64,000 nucleotides of DNA. Source: Oerskovia merdavium (GTDB lineage Bacteria; Actinomycetota; Actinomycetes; Actinomycetales; Cellulomonadaceae). Each line of letters opens with the position of its first letter. Position 1 is the stretch's first letter. The stretch spans positions 124,001 to 188,000 of the forward strand of contig NZ_JACSQF010000004.1 of assembly GCF_014836755.1 (NCBI RefSeq). Direction: 5' to 3'. The notes under the pieces were generated by a model that saw nothing but the letters and a program-made list of their open reading frames with translations, was not told the DNA's origin and ran no database searches. This document shows, piece by piece, positions 1 through 9,644 of the stretch. The position numbers were made by a program, and so were the translations under genes.

Positions 1-2
1 CC

Positions 3-1556
3 GCGCTGGACCTCGTCACCGCTCCGGACACCGAGGGCCAGGAGCAGACGAGCGTCAGCGTCGCAGCCGTGGACGACGCTCTGGGTGCAGACCAGCGCCT
101 GGGGCACCTCCTGTCTGCGACCGCGGGTCGCCCCGAGGTCGCCTGGGCCGTCGACCCGGCCCTGGTCGCCGCCGCGCGGACCTCGGCCGAGAGCTCGACC
201 GCAGCATGGGTCTCCGCGTTCGACGAGGCGTCCACCGACCGGTCGATCTTCGCGCTCCGCCCCTACGACCCGGACCCTGCTGCCTATGCGCAGGTCGGGG
301 CGGCGCTTCCCGCGCCGACCGTCCCCCTTCCGGGGGGCGCGACGACGGATCCCGCCTGGCGCACCGACCTCACGCTCCCCGGCGACGAGGTCCCCGGCCG
401 GGCCACGGTGCGCACGAGCGTCCAGGCCGGCTCCCCTCTCGTGGTGGTCCGGGGCGACGGGCTGACCCCCGTGGACTCCGTGAGCTACACACCGACGGGT
501 CTGGCCACGGTCGAGACGGACGCAGGTCCCGCGACCGCCCTGGTCTCGGACTCCGCGCTCACCGAGGCCTTCTCGGCCGGGGCCCAGACCTCGGGGGCAG
601 GTTCGACGGCGGACGCCACGCAACGTCTCCTCGCGGAGACCGCGGTGATCGCCTCGGAACGCCCAGCGGACCGACGAAACCTCCTGATCGCCCTCTCCCG
701 AGGGTTCGACCCGGACCCGGCCGCGTTCGACGCCGTGCTCGACGCGCTCGAGGCCACCTCCTGGGTCACGCTCGCCCCCGTCGACGACCTGCTGACCGCG
801 CAGGTGCCGGACGTCGAGCGCAACGCCCTCCCCGAGACGGACGGGGGCGAGGGCGTCCTGCCGGCCTCCGAGATGTCGGCGCTCCAACGGGCCCGCTCCG
901 AGGTCTCGACCTTCTCCACGATCGCCACCGACCCCACCGCGATCACGCAGGAGGCCGAGCCCGCGCTCGTCGTGCCCACGGCCGTGGCGTACCGAACGGA
1001 ACCCACCGAGCGGACAACCGCGGTGCAGGCCGCGATCGCCGACGCGGACCGCCTCCGTTCCTCGGTCGCCGTGGTCCGTCGGGGGTCGGGCGTCCTGCTC
1101 ATCAACACGTCCGGCAACATCCCGGTGCGGGTGCGGAACACGCTCGACCAGGAGGTCACGGTCCAGGTCGCGCTCCGGCCCGACAACGCGCGCCTCAAGG
1201 TCGTCTCGTTCCCGGTCGGCCCCATCCCGCCGGGCACCGAGGTGGACTTCAAGGTGCCGGTCCGGGCGTACGGCAGCGGCAACGTCCGCGTCGAGGTCGA
1301 GATCCTCGCTGTCCCGTCCGGGACCGTCGTCGCCCCGTCCTCCGACTTCTCGGTCAGGGTCCGCGCCGACTGGGAGACGGTCGGTACCGCGGTGTTCGCG
1401 GGACTGGTCGCGCTGCTCATGATCGGCGGGCTCTGGCGGACGATCCGGCGCGGGCGCTCCCCGCGCCGTGTCGCGGAGATGACCCCCGCTTCCGGTGTCC
1501 CGACCACGCAGGCCTCGGCGCCGCCGTCGGGCACCTCGGCAGGGGGCGACGAGTGA
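3..1556 (+). CDS. DUF6049 family membrane-anchored protein, 5' end outside the window
   Basis: The reading frame is open to the left edge, so the N-terminus and any signal peptide are missing; about 517 codons are visible. The C-terminal part has a beta-sandwich-like stretch, one hydrophobic segment beginning about 60 residues before the end (core GTAVFAGLVALLMIGGLW), and a basic, low-complexity cytoplasmic tail. That layout and its place directly before murJ match the actinobacterial DUF6049 proteins, whose function is unknown. Its TGA overlaps the GTG of murJ by 4 bases (GTGA), so the two are probably translationally coupled. I infer a cell-envelope role only from this neighbourhood. Confidence 0.8.
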   Translation, partial: ALDLVTAPDTEGQEQTSVSVAAVDDALGADQRLGHLLSATAGRPEVAWAVDPALVAAARTSAESSTAAWVSAFDEASTDRSIFALRPYDPDPAAYAQVGAALPAPTVPLPGGATTDPAWRTDLTLPGDEVPGRATVRTSVQAGSPLVVVRGDGLTPVDSVSYTPTGLATVETDAGPATALVSDSALTEAFSAGAQTSGAGSTADATQRLLAETAVIASERPADRRNLLIALSRGFDPDPAAFDAVLDALEATSWVTLAPVDDLLTAQVPDVERNALPETDGGEGVLPASEMSALQRARSEVSTFSTIATDPTAITQEAEPALVVPTAVAYRTEPTERTTAVQAAIADADRLRSSVAVVRRGSGVLLINTSGNIPVRVRNTLDQEVTVQVALRPDNARLKVVSFPVGPIPPGTEVDFKVPVRAYGSGNVRVEVEILAVPSGTVVAPSSDFSVRVRADWETVGTAVFAGLVALLMIGGLWRTIRRGRSPRRVAEMTPASGVPTTQASAPPSGTSAGGDE

Positions 1557-3409
1557 AGCACGCCCGCCCGAGCGGCACCCCGCGCGGGCCCCGCCCCGTG
1601 CCCGACGGCGCGGCGCGCGCCGCCGACGAGACGACGCCGCCCGCGCCGGACGGCACCCAGGACACCGAGGCAGGGACGTCGACCGTGACCGGCACCAAGG
1701 GCGGACTCGGCCGCAGCTCGATGCTCATGGCCTCCGGTACCGCGGTCTCCCGCATCCTGGGGCTCGTCCGCAACGTCCTGCTCATCACCGCGATCGGGAC
1801 CACGGGCCTCGCCGCTGACGCGTTCGACGTCGCGAACAAGATCCCCAACGTGCTCTTCGCGATCCTCGCGGGCGGTGTCCTCAACGCGGTCCTCGTCCCC
1901 CAGATCATCCGCGCGTTCCGTTCCAAGAACCCGCAGGAACGCCTCGACAAGCTGCTGACGCTGTCCGGGGTCCTGCTCCTGGGGCTCAGCCTGCTCCTGA
2001 CCTCGGCGTCCACGATCATCGTGTCGCTGTACACCGACGGGTGGGGGTCGGCGCAGTTCTCGCTCGCCGTGGCCTTCGCGTTCTGGTGCATCCCCCAGCT
2101 GTTCTTCTACGGGCTGTACACGCTGCTCGGGCAGGTGCTCAACGCCCGCGGACAGTTCGGGCCGTTCATGTGGGCCCCCGTGGTCAACAACGTCGTGTCG
2201 ATCGTCGGCTTCCTCGCGTTCATCGTGATCTACGGTCCGTACGCGACGGGCGCGGTCGAGGACCTCGGCACGTGGGACGGCGCCAAGATCGCGCTCCTCG
2301 CCGGGACGGCGACCCTCGGGGTCGCGTCCCAGGCCCTGATCCTGATCCTGCCCCTGTGGCGCTCCGGCTTCCGCTGGCACTTCCGCCTGGGCCTGCACGG
2401 GATCGGGCTGCGCTCTGCGGGGCAGGTCGCGATCTGGACGTTCGGCGCGGTGATCCTCGAACAGATCGGTGTCCTGTTCACGACACAGTTCGCCTCGAGC
2501 GCCCCTGCCGCAGCGCTGCGGCAGACGTTCGGCGACTACGCCTCCGCCCCGGCCGCACTCGGGATGGTCACGGGGGTCGTGACCGGCGCTCCCGAGGCCT
2601 TCTCCGTCGCGGGCAACGCCGCCTACACCCAGGCGCTCATGATCTACCTGCTGCCCCACTCGCTCGTCACGGTGTCGATCGCCACGGCGCTGTTCACCGG
2701 GATGAGCGCCGCCGCGGGGGCCGGCGACTTCGCTCGCGTCCGGCACGACCTGTCCCGCGGCGTGCGGACCGTGGGGGTGTTCACGGTCTTCGCGACCGCG
2801 GTCTTCGCGATCCTCGCGCTGCCCCTCACCAAGCTCCTGCTCATCAACGTCTCGCCGAGCGGGGCCGTCGCCGTCAGCCAGATCCTGGTCGCCATGGCGT
2901 TCGGCCTGGTGCCGCTCGGGGGCATGGTCCTCATGAAGTGGGTCTACTTCGCCTACGAGGACGGCAAGACCGTGTTCATGATCCAGGTCCCCGCGACCGT
3001 CGCGCTCGTGGGCATCGCGTGGCTCGCGACCCGCACGCTCGACCCGGTGTGGTGGGTCGTCGGTGTCGGTGCCGCGATGTCGCTGTCCAACATGATCGTC
3101 GTCCTCCTGCGGACCGCGGGCCTGCGGCGCAAGCTGCACGGGCTGGACGCGTTCCGGATCGTGCGGATGCACGTCAAGACCATCCTCGCCGCGGGAGCCA
3201 GCGCTGCGGTCGGATGGGGTGTACTTCAGCTCTTCGGCGACCTGTACGGACTGTCGTGGCTCCGTGCCGCGGTCGTCACGGCAGTTGTCGGGATCGTCAT
3301 GACCGTCGTGTACATCGGCGGTCTCAAGGCAATGCGGGTCCGTGAGCTCGACCAGCTCGCCGACCCGCTGCTCCGCAAGCTCGGGCGACGACGTCCGGCC
3401 ACGAGATAG
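1553..3409 (+). CDS. murJ: Lipid II flippase MurJ (MviN)
   Basis: A 618-residue polytopic membrane protein of the MATE-like MurJ family, which moves lipid II across the cytoplasmic membrane for peptidoglycan synthesis. After a 50-residue hydrophilic Pro/Ala-rich leader comes the family signature near residues 57-72 (ASGTAVSRILGLVRN), then about 14 hydrophobic segments. The start is the GTG that overlaps the previous stop; no other start fits the leader better. In mycobacteria MviN carries a pseudokinase domain on its C-terminus; here MurJ ends after the last helix and the pseudokinase is the next, separate gene. Confidence 0.95.
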   Translation: MKHARPSGTPRGPRPVPDGAARAADETTPPAPDGTQDTEAGTSTVTGTKGGLGRSSMLMASGTAVSRILGLVRNVLLITAIGTTGLAADAFDVANKIPNVLFAILAGGVLNAVLVPQIIRAFRSKNPQERLDKLLTLSGVLLLGLSLLLTSASTIIVSLYTDGWGSAQFSLAVAFAFWCIPQLFFYGLYTLLGQVLNARGQFGPFMWAPVVNNVVSIVGFLAFIVIYGPYATGAVEDLGTWDGAKIALLAGTATLGVASQALILILPLWRSGFRWHFRLGLHGIGLRSAGQVAIWTFGAVILEQIGVLFTTQFASSAPAAALRQTFGDYASAPAALGMVTGVVTGAPEAFSVAGNAAYTQALMIYLLPHSLVTVSIATALFTGMSAAAGAGDFARVRHDLSRGVRTVGVFTVFATAVFAILALPLTKLLLINVSPSGAVAVSQILVAMAFGLVPLGGMVLMKWVYFAYEDGKTVFMIQVPATVALVGIAWLATRTLDPVWWVVGVGAAMSLSNMIVVLLRTAGLRRKLHGLDAFRIVRMHVKTILAAGASAAVGWGVLQLFGDLYGLSWLRAAVVTAVVGIVMTVVYIGGLKAMRVRELDQLADPLLRKLGRRRPATR

Positions 3410-3468
3410 AAGGCGCCCGTACCATGTGGGGGGAAGATGTCAACGGCAAGGAAGTTCGAGGTGGGCAG

Positions 3469-5379
3469 GTGACCGCAGCAGGACCCGGCACGACGCTGGT
3501 AGGGCGATACCTGCTGGCCGAACGACTGGCGAGCGACCTGGTCGACGTCACCGCCTGGTCCGCGCACGACTCGGTGCTCAACCGCACCGTGCGAGTCTCG
3601 CTCGTCACCGGGGAGCACGTCACCGAGGCGATCGACTCGGCCCGACGCGCCGCACTCGTCGCCGACCCCCGCCTGACGCGCGTCCTCGACGTGGGGACCG
3701 ACGACGGCGTCGCCTACGTCATCACCGAACCCTTCGCGGGCATCACCCTGTCCGAGGTCGTCGCCGGCGGGATCGTCGACGCCCAGCAGGCCCGGGTGAT
3801 CGTCGGCGAGGCGGCAGCCGCGCTCGAGGTCGCACGACGCCGAGGCGTCCACCACCTCGCGCTGCGCCCCGAGGCCGTCCGCGTCGACGGCAACAAGGTC
3901 CTCGTCACGGGCCTCGGCCTCGACGCCGGGATCAGCGGGCAGGACCAGCACGACGCCGAGGCCACCTCGCACCTCGACGCCGTCGGGCTCGTCGCGCTCC
4001 TCTACTACGCCATGACCGCGCGCTGGGCCGGGCCCAGCCTCGACGTCCCCTGGATCAGCTCCGACTCCGTCCACCCCCTCCCGGCCCAGCGGGACGCCTC
4101 GGGCATCCTCCCGCTCTCGGCCGTCGTCCCCGGGGCCCCTGCCGACCTGTCCGAGCTCTGCGCTCAGGTCCTCGCGGACGCCGCAGCACGTCCTGCCGGG
4201 TCGGGTGCCGACGCCTCGTCCGACGGCGACGTCGAGAGCACGGCTCCCGCAACGCCCGCCCAGGTAGTCTCGGCCCTCGAGCCCTGGGGCACCCTCTCCG
4301 TGGTCGCCGCGATCCCGACCTTCGTCCAGCGACCCGCGCCGCAGCCCACCAACGGCGTGAACCGCCAGTCGATCCGCAGCGCGTTCGACGTCCCGCTCTC
4401 GACCCCGCCAGGCACCCCGCCGCCGGCGGTCCCGTTCCATCGTCCGACGACCGGACGGATCCACCGGGTGCCTCTGAGCGGCGCATCGACGCTGCCCGAC
4501 GGCGCCAGCTACCCGGCCCCCACCTACGCCGACTCCCCCGCTCCTGCGGCCTACGCCGCGGTCCCGGCCCCTCCCACCGGTGGCTACCCGACGCAGCCCG
4601 CCCCCGCCGTGCCGCACCCGGTCTCGGCAGCGCAACCCACCGTCAGCGTGCCGCCACCCCCGGCTGCGGCTTCTCAGCCTTCTGCCGCGCAGGCCGCCGC
4701 TGGTCCGCCGTCGGGCCCCTTCGCCACCACCCCCGCCAAGAAGACCGGGTCCAAGAGCACCTGGATCATCATGCCGATCGTGCTGCTCCTCGTGATCGTC
4801 GCGGTCGTGTGGGGCGTCAAGTTCGGGCTCAGCGGTTTCGGTGGTGCATCCTCGCCCAACGACGACAATGACGCCCAGGCGCCGGCGGACTCCGGCCCGT
4901 CGGAGGGCGGGACCGACGAGGACCTGCCCGTCAACACCGATCCCCTCACGATCGCGAGCGGCGGACTGCTCGACCCGGACGTCGCCGATCCCGGCGACGT
5001 CGGGGAGAAGCCCGACGCCGTGCCCTTCGCGATCGACGGTGACCCGTCGACCTTCTGGTTCACCTACTCCTACAAGGACGGGGGCTTCGGCGGGCTCAAG
5101 TCCCGTACCGGTTACACCATCTCGTTCCGGGAGCCGGAGACCGTCCAGCGGATCGTCTTGAGCACGAACAACACGGGCGGACACGTCGAGGTCCGCGCCG
5201 TGACCCCCGCCGAGCCCGACGGGGGCGAGATCCTCGCCTCGGGCACGTTCTCGGAGACCGTCGAGCTCACGCTGGATCCCGCCACCGAGGGGACGATGTT
5301 CGTCCTGATGATCACCGAGCTGCCGCAGGCTCCCGACGGCGCCTACCGCGTCGAGCTCAACGAGATCACCGTCTACTGA
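3469..5379 (+). CDS. Pseudokinase with C-terminal extracellular beta-sandwich domain, MurJ partner
   Basis: About 636 residues from the GTG at 3469, which has a GAGG 7 bases upstream; an in-frame ATG at 3424 is the alternative. Residues 10-260 keep a kinase-like fold but lack the catalytic features: the HRD loop reads HLALRPEA and the DFG position reads GLG, so it should be inactive. A Pro/Ala linker, one membrane segment (IIMPIVLLLVIVAVVW) and an extracytoplasmic 140-residue discoidin/F5-8-like domain follow. This is the arrangement found fused to MviN in Mycobacterium, where the phosphorylated pseudokinase recruits FhaA to stop wall synthesis. An fhaA gene is present at 44 kb. The role is inferred from that homology. 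Confidence 0.85.
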   Translation: MTAAGPGTTLVGRYLLAERLASDLVDVTAWSAHDSVLNRTVRVSLVTGEHVTEAIDSARRAALVADPRLTRVLDVGTDDGVAYVITEPFAGITLSEVVAGGIVDAQQARVIVGEAAAALEVARRRGVHHLALRPEAVRVDGNKVLVTGLGLDAGISGQDQHDAEATSHLDAVGLVALLYYAMTARWAGPSLDVPWISSDSVHPLPAQRDASGILPLSAVVPGAPADLSELCAQVLADAAARPAGSGADASSDGDVESTAPATPAQVVSALEPWGTLSVVAAIPTFVQRPAPQPTNGVNRQSIRSAFDVPLSTPPGTPPPAVPFHRPTTGRIHRVPLSGASTLPDGASYPAPTYADSPAPAAYAAVPAPPTGGYPTQPAPAVPHPVSAAQPTVSVPPPPAAASQPSAAQAAAGPPSGPFATTPAKKTGSKSTWIIMPIVLLLVIVAVVWGVKFGLSGFGGASSPNDDNDAQAPADSGPSEGGTDEDLPVNTDPLTIASGGLLDPDVADPGDVGEKPDAVPFAIDGDPSTFWFTYSYKDGGFGGLKSRTGYTISFREPETVQRIVLSTNNTGGHVEVRAVTPAEPDGGEILASGTFSETVELTLDPATEGTMFVLMITELPQAPDGAYRVELNEITVY

Positions 5380-5524
5380 ACGGCACCGACCAGCGCTGAC
5401 CGCCCTGCGGTGCTCCCCGCGTCGGCGTGGGGAGGACCGCAGACCAGCGGAACCGGTGCCTTCGGAACAGAAGGGCGCCGCTCGGCGTTGGACCCGGTGC
5501 ACCACCCACCACTGAGGAGTACAC

Positions 5525-6571
5525 GTGACGGAGAACAGCCCCACGACCGCGCCGCGGAACGTCATCATCGTGGGTTCGGGCCCTGCCGGGTACACGGCCG
5601 CCGTGTATGCCGCGCGCGCGGGTCTCGAGCCCCTCGTCCTGGCCGGTTCGATCACGGCCGGTGGCGCGCTGATGAACACGACCGAGGTCGAGAACTTCCC
5701 CGGGTTCCCCGACGGGATCATGGGTCCCGAGCTCATGGAGAACCTGCAGAAGCAGGCCGAGAAGTTCGGCGCGCAGGTCGAGTGGGACGACGCGATCGAG
5801 CTGCGGCTGGACGGCCCGGTCAAGACCGTGGTGACGGGCAACGGCGAGACCTATACGGCACGCGCCGTGATCCTCGCGACCGGCTCTGCGTACCGTGAGC
5901 TGGGCCTGGACGACGAGAAGCGCCTGTCCGGGCGTGGTGTGTCCTGGTGTGCGACGTGCGACGGCTTCTTCTTCCGCGACCAGCACATCGTGGTCGTCGG
6001 CGGTGGAGACTCCGCGGTCGAGGAAGCGACCTTCCTCACCCGCTTCGCGTCCAAGGTCACCATGGTCCACCGCCGCGACGAGCTGCGTGCGTCCAAGATC
6101 ATGGCCGACCGCGCCAAGGCCGACCCCAAGATCGAGTTCGCCTGGAACAGCGAGATCGTCGCTATCCACGGAGAGAACAAGGTCGAGTCGCTGACGCTGC
6201 GCGACACGGTCACGGGTCAGGAGCGCTCGCTCGACGCGACCGGCCTGTTCGTCGCGATCGGTCACGACCCGCGCACCGAGCTCGTCAAGGACCAGATCGA
6301 CCTGGACGACGAGGGCTACATCCAGGTGCAGGGCCGCACGACGCTGACCAACATCGAGGGCGTGTTCGCGTGCGGTGACGCGGTCGACCACACCTACCGC
6401 CAGGCCATCACCGCGGCCGGCTCGGGCTGCTCCGCTGCTCTCGACGCCCAGCGCTACCTCACCGAGATCGCCGACGCCTTCGAGGACGCCGCTGGTCTCC
6501 CCGAGATCGCCGGCACCCCCGACGTCCCCAACCCCGACGAGCTGCCGCAGGCACTGGAGGAGATCCGATGA
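5525..6571 (+). CDS. trxB: Thioredoxin-disulfide reductase
   Basis: A 348-residue FAD flavoenzyme that passes electrons from NADPH to thioredoxin. The FAD-binding [10 protein letters not shown] is at residues 17-26, the redox pair CATC at 142-145, the NADPH-binding [10 protein letters not shown] near 160, and the C-terminal FAD motif [10 protein letters not shown] near 280. The GTG start is preceded by GAGGAG at the right distance. A 20-residue C-terminal tail rich in Pro/Glu extends past the usual end. The stop overlaps the trxA start (ATGA). Confidence 0.97.
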   Translation: MTENSPTTAPRNVIIVGSGPAGYTAAVYAARAGLEPLVLAGSITAGGALMNTTEVENFPGFPDGIMGPELMENLQKQAEKFGAQVEWDDAIELRLDGPVKTVVTGNGETYTARAVILATGSAYRELGLDDEKRLSGRGVSWCATCDGFFFRDQHIVVVGGGDSAVEEATFLTRFASKVTMVHRRDELRASKIMADRAKADPKIEFAWNSEIVAIHGENKVESLTLRDTVTGQERSLDATGLFVAIGHDPRTELVKDQIDLDDEGYIQVQGRTTLTNIEGVFACGDAVDHTYRQAITAAGSGCSAALDAQRYLTEIADAFEDAAGLPEIAGTPDVPNPDELPQALEEIR

Positions 6572-6894
6572 GCAACACCGTCAAGGTCACCGACGACACG
6601 TTCAAGGCCGAGGTCCTCGAGTCGGACGTTCCCGTCATCGTGGACTTCTGGGCGACGTGGTGCGGACCGTGCCTGCAGATCGCCCCGATCCTCGAGGAGC
6701 TCGCGGGCGAGTACGCGGGCAAGGTCAAGATCGCCAAGCTCGACTCCGACGAGAACCCCGCGATCACGGCCGCGTACGGCGTGGTCTCGATCCCGACGCT
6801 CAACTTCTACTCGGGCGGAGAGCTCGTGAAGTCGATCGTCGGCGGGCGCCCCAAGCGCATCCTCGCCGAGGAGATCGACGCGCTGCTCTCCTGA
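6568..6894 (+). CDS. trxA: Thioredoxin
   Basis: A 108-residue classical thioredoxin with the active site WCGPC at residues 31-35, the cis-proline loop (SIPTL) and typical length. It is coupled to trxB by a 4-base overlap, so reductase and substrate are made together. A strong hairpin 34 bases downstream ends the operon. Confidence 0.97.
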   Translation: MSNTVKVTDDTFKAEVLESDVPVIVDFWATWCGPCLQIAPILEELAGEYAGKVKIAKLDSDENPAITAAYGVVSIPTLNFYSGGELVKSIVGGRPKRILAEEIDALLS

Positions 6895-6927
6895 TACGCC
6901 TCGCTCCGCCTTCCGCGGAGCGCACCT

Positions 6928-6968
6928 CGAAGGGGTGGACCGGTCCTCGCGACCGGCCCACCCCTTCG
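6928..6968 (+). terminator. Hairpin terminator after trxBA
   Basis: Two arms of 17-18 bases (beginning CGAAGGGGTGG) pair with one mismatch around the loop CTCGC. No long T run follows, which is usual at this GC content. Confidence 0.7.
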
Positions 6969-7102
6969 TCGTCCGCAGACCCAGCACGGCTGCTGCTCCA
7001 GGACGTGACGGGTCCTGGGCGTTGCGTCCTTCGACCGGGCGACGGTGTCCGGGGAGCGACCCTTCACGGTTCCCCCCGATTCGTCGTGCGAGACTGGGGA
7101 TC

Positions 7103-8434
7103 GTGAGCACGACACCGACGCACCCCGCTCAGCCCGCTCCCTCCGGGGGCACCCGCCTCGACCCGTGGTTCGGCGCCTACGCCGAGCGCGCCCACGGCAT
7201 GCGAGCGTCGGAGATTCGCGCCCTGTTCGCGGTCGCGAATCGCCCCGAGGTCGTCTCGCTCGCCGGCGGGATGCCCTACCTCGAAGGCCTTCCCCTCGAC
7301 ACCATCGCGGACGCCATGCAGCGACTCGTCGCGACCCGCGGCACCACCGCTCTCCAGTACGGCTCGGGTCAGGGCGCAGAAGAGCTCCGTGAGCGCATCA
7401 TCGACATCGTGCGCCTCGAGGGCATCGACTGCCACCCCGACGACGTGGTCGTGACCACGGGCTCCCAGCAGGCCCTCGACCTGGTGACGCGCATCTTCAT
7501 CGACCCGGGCGATGTCGTCGTGGCCGAGGCCCCCAGCTATGTCGGCGCGCTCGGCGTGTTCCGGTCCTACCAGGCGGACATCGTCCATGTCCCGCTCGAC
7601 GAGCACGGGCTGGTCCCCGAGGCGCTCGAGGAGACCTTGACGCGGCTCGCTGCCGAGGGGCGTCGCGTCAAGCTGCTCTACACGGTCCCCAACTTCCACA
7701 ACCCGGCGGGCGTCACCATGTCGCTCGAGCGCCGGCCCCGGATCCTCGAGATCGCGCAGCGTTTCGGCGTGCTCGTCATCGAGGACAACCCGTACGGGTT
7801 GTTGGGGTTCGACGGCGATCCCCTGCCGGCTCTACGCTCGCTCGACGACGACGGCGTGCTCTACCTCGGGTCCTTCTCGAAAACCTTCGCCCCCGGCTAT
7901 CGGGTCGGCTGGGTCGTGGCCCCGCACGCGGTCCGCGAGAAGCTCGTCCTGGCGAGCGAGTCGGCCATCCTCTGCCCGTCGAACGCCTCGCAGCTCGCGA
8001 TCGCTACGTACCTCGAGACGTGCGACTGGCAGGGACAGATCAAGCAGTTCCGGGAGCTGTACCGCGAGCGGCGCGACGCCATGATCGGTGCCCTCTCGGA
8101 GCACCTGCCTTCGGCGTCGTGGACCGTTCCCGACGGCGGCTTCTACACGTGGGTCAAGCTTCCCGACGGCCTCGACGCACGATCCATGCTGCCCCGTGCT
8201 GTCACGGCGCGCGTCGCCTACGTCCCCGGGACAGCGTTCTACGCAGACGGGTCCGGGGCGGACCACGTGCGGTTGTCCTACTGCTTCCCGACGCCCGAGC
8301 GCATCCGTGAGGGAGTCCGCCGGTTTGCCGGCGTCGTGTCCGCGGAGAGGGACCTCGTCGAGATCTTCGGTACGTCAGGCGCTCCGGACTCGGACCTGAC
8401 CGATGTCGAGAACCCCGGCCCCAACCTCGCGTGA
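7103..8434 (+). CDS. PLP-dependent aminotransferase (MocR/LysN-like class I/II)
   Basis: About 443 residues from the GTG at 7103. Fold-type I aminotransferase motifs are present: the substrate-entry AGGMPY near residue 53, TGSQQALDL, the PLP-phosphate Asp in IEDNPYG, and the Schiff-base lysine in SFSKTFAPGYRVGW. No N-terminal GntR domain is present, so it is an enzyme rather than a MocR regulator; 2-aminoadipate/aromatic transaminases of this type are the closest known group, but the substrate cannot be read from the sequence. An in-frame start lies farther upstream but would give an unlikely Arg/Pro-rich leader. GAGACT seven bases before the GTG could be a leaderless -10 box. The stop overlaps the next start (GTGA). 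Confidence 0.85.
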   Translation: MSTTPTHPAQPAPSGGTRLDPWFGAYAERAHGMRASEIRALFAVANRPEVVSLAGGMPYLEGLPLDTIADAMQRLVATRGTTALQYGSGQGAEELRERIIDIVRLEGIDCHPDDVVVTTGSQQALDLVTRIFIDPGDVVVAEAPSYVGALGVFRSYQADIVHVPLDEHGLVPEALEETLTRLAAEGRRVKLLYTVPNFHNPAGVTMSLERRPRILEIAQRFGVLVIEDNPYGLLGFDGDPLPALRSLDDDGVLYLGSFSKTFAPGYRVGWVVAPHAVREKLVLASESAILCPSNASQLAIATYLETCDWQGQIKQFRELYRERRDAMIGALSEHLPSASWTVPDGGFYTWVKLPDGLDARSMLPRAVTARVAYVPGTAFYADGSGADHVRLSYCFPTPERIREGVRRFAGVVSAERDLVEIFGTSGAPDSDLTDVENPGPNLA

Positions 8435-9543
8435 GCACCACCCCCGCACACACGAGCACCCTGCAGAACGTCGAGAGGACCAAGACCGTGGGCACTGCTG
8501 CGGAGAACGCCATTCTTGCGGAGGACGTCGTCGAGCCCGACGCCGCCACGACGGCCGGGAGCGTTGCCGACTCATCCCTTCCCGAGGTACAGCGCGTCGT
8601 CATCCTCGCCGGAGGACTCTCGCACGAGCGTGACGTGTCGCTCCGCTCCGGCCGACGCGTCGCGGAGTCACTCCGAGGGGCCGGGCTCGACGTGACGGTG
8701 CTCGACGTCGACGCCTCGCTGCTCTCGACGCTGGCGGCCGAGCGCCCCGAGGTCGTGTGGCCGCTCCTGCACGGCGCGAGCGGCGAGGACGGATCTGTGC
8801 GCGACGTGATCGAGCTCCTCGGCCTGGACTACGTCGGAACCGGCCCCAGGGCGTCCCGCGGCGCATGGAACAAGGCGATCGCCAAGAACGTCGTGCTGGC
8901 CGCCGGGATCGACACTCCCGACTATGTGACCCTCCCCCAGAGCCTGTTCCGGGAGCTCGGCGCACAGCCGGTGCTCGACGCGGTCGTCGGCCGGCTGGGA
9001 CTGCCGCTCGTGGTCAAGCCCAACCAGGGAGGATCGGCTCTGGGCGTGACGCTCGTGACGCGTGCTGAGGATCTTCCCCGGGCGATGGTCGACTGCTTCT
9101 CCTACGGCGACCTCGCGCTCATCGAGAAGGCCGTCCAGGGCGTCGAGGTGGCCGTCAGCGTGGTGGACGGTACCGACGGGCCGCGCGCTCTCCCGGCTGT
9201 CGAGATCGAGACCGATGGGCCGTACGACTACGACGCCCGGTACAACCCCGGCCGGACCAGCTATTTCACGCCCGCGCGTCTCACCTCGGCAGTCGCGGCA
9301 CGTGTCGCTCAGACCGCCGTCGACGCTCACGTGGCTCTGGGGCTTCGCGGCCTCTCCCGGTCAGACCTGATCGTCGACTCCGAGGGCGTCCCACACTTCC
9401 TCGAGGTGAATGTCGCCCCGGGCATGACGGAGACGTCGCTCTTCCCTCAGGCTGCGCAGGCTGCGGGCCTCGACCTCGGCGACCTCTACCGTCAGATCGT
9501 CTCGCAGAGCGTCGGCTCGCCCGCGCGGGCAGCGACAGCCTGA
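8431..9543 (+). CDS. ddl: D-alanine--D-alanine ligase family ATP-grasp protein
   Basis: A 370-residue ATP-grasp ligase. Visible motifs are GGLSHERDVSLRSGRRV (N-terminal D-Ala site), LLHGASGEDGSV, KPNQGGSALGV (ATP lid) and LEVNVAPGMTETS (Mg/ATP site). It joins two D-alanines for peptidoglycan precursors. A 50-residue N-terminal extension precedes the domain; ATG-like restarts are absent, and the GTG overlapping the previous stop suggests coupling with the aminotransferase. Many actinobacteria carry a second, longer Ddl elsewhere, so this may be a paralogue. Confidence 0.88.
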   Translation: MSTTPAHTSTLQNVERTKTVGTAAENAILAEDVVEPDAATTAGSVADSSLPEVQRVVILAGGLSHERDVSLRSGRRVAESLRGAGLDVTVLDVDASLLSTLAAERPEVVWPLLHGASGEDGSVRDVIELLGLDYVGTGPRASRGAWNKAIAKNVVLAAGIDTPDYVTLPQSLFRELGAQPVLDAVVGRLGLPLVVKPNQGGSALGVTLVTRAEDLPRAMVDCFSYGDLALIEKAVQGVEVAVSVVDGTDGPRALPAVEIETDGPYDYDARYNPGRTSYFTPARLTSAVAARVAQTAVDAHVALGLRGLSRSDLIVDSEGVPHFLEVNVAPGMTETSLFPQAAQAAGLDLGDLYRQIVSQSVGSPARAATA

Positions 9544-9560
9544 GCGTCCCCGACAGGACG

Positions 9561-9602
9561 ACACGAAGCCCCGGTGAGCATCTACTCACCGGGGCTTCGT
9601 GT
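9561..9602. terminator. Bidirectional terminator between ddl and parB
   Basis: A perfect 18-bp stem (first arm starts ACACGAAGCCCC, loop CATCTA) between two convergent genes. Its right arm runs directly into the first parS site: the last three bases of the stem are the first three bases of parS. Confidence 0.88.
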
Positions 9603-9615
9603 TTCACGTGAAACA
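9600..9615. other. parS site 1 (perfect)
   Basis: TGTTTCACGTGAAACA, the canonical ParB-binding palindrome, just downstream of parB and overlapping the terminator stem. Confidence 0.95.
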
Positions 9616-9644
9616 TGGGGCCGCAGCCAGGTGCGCGGACCGCC

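Noticed and set aside
485-3172. Long open frame on the - strand opposite murJ (and similar ones at 24554-26128, 26399-28594, 36339-39287, 39425-40957)
   Set aside because: High-GC antisense shadows: Arg/Asp/Gly-rich products without motifs, exactly opposite well-identified genes.
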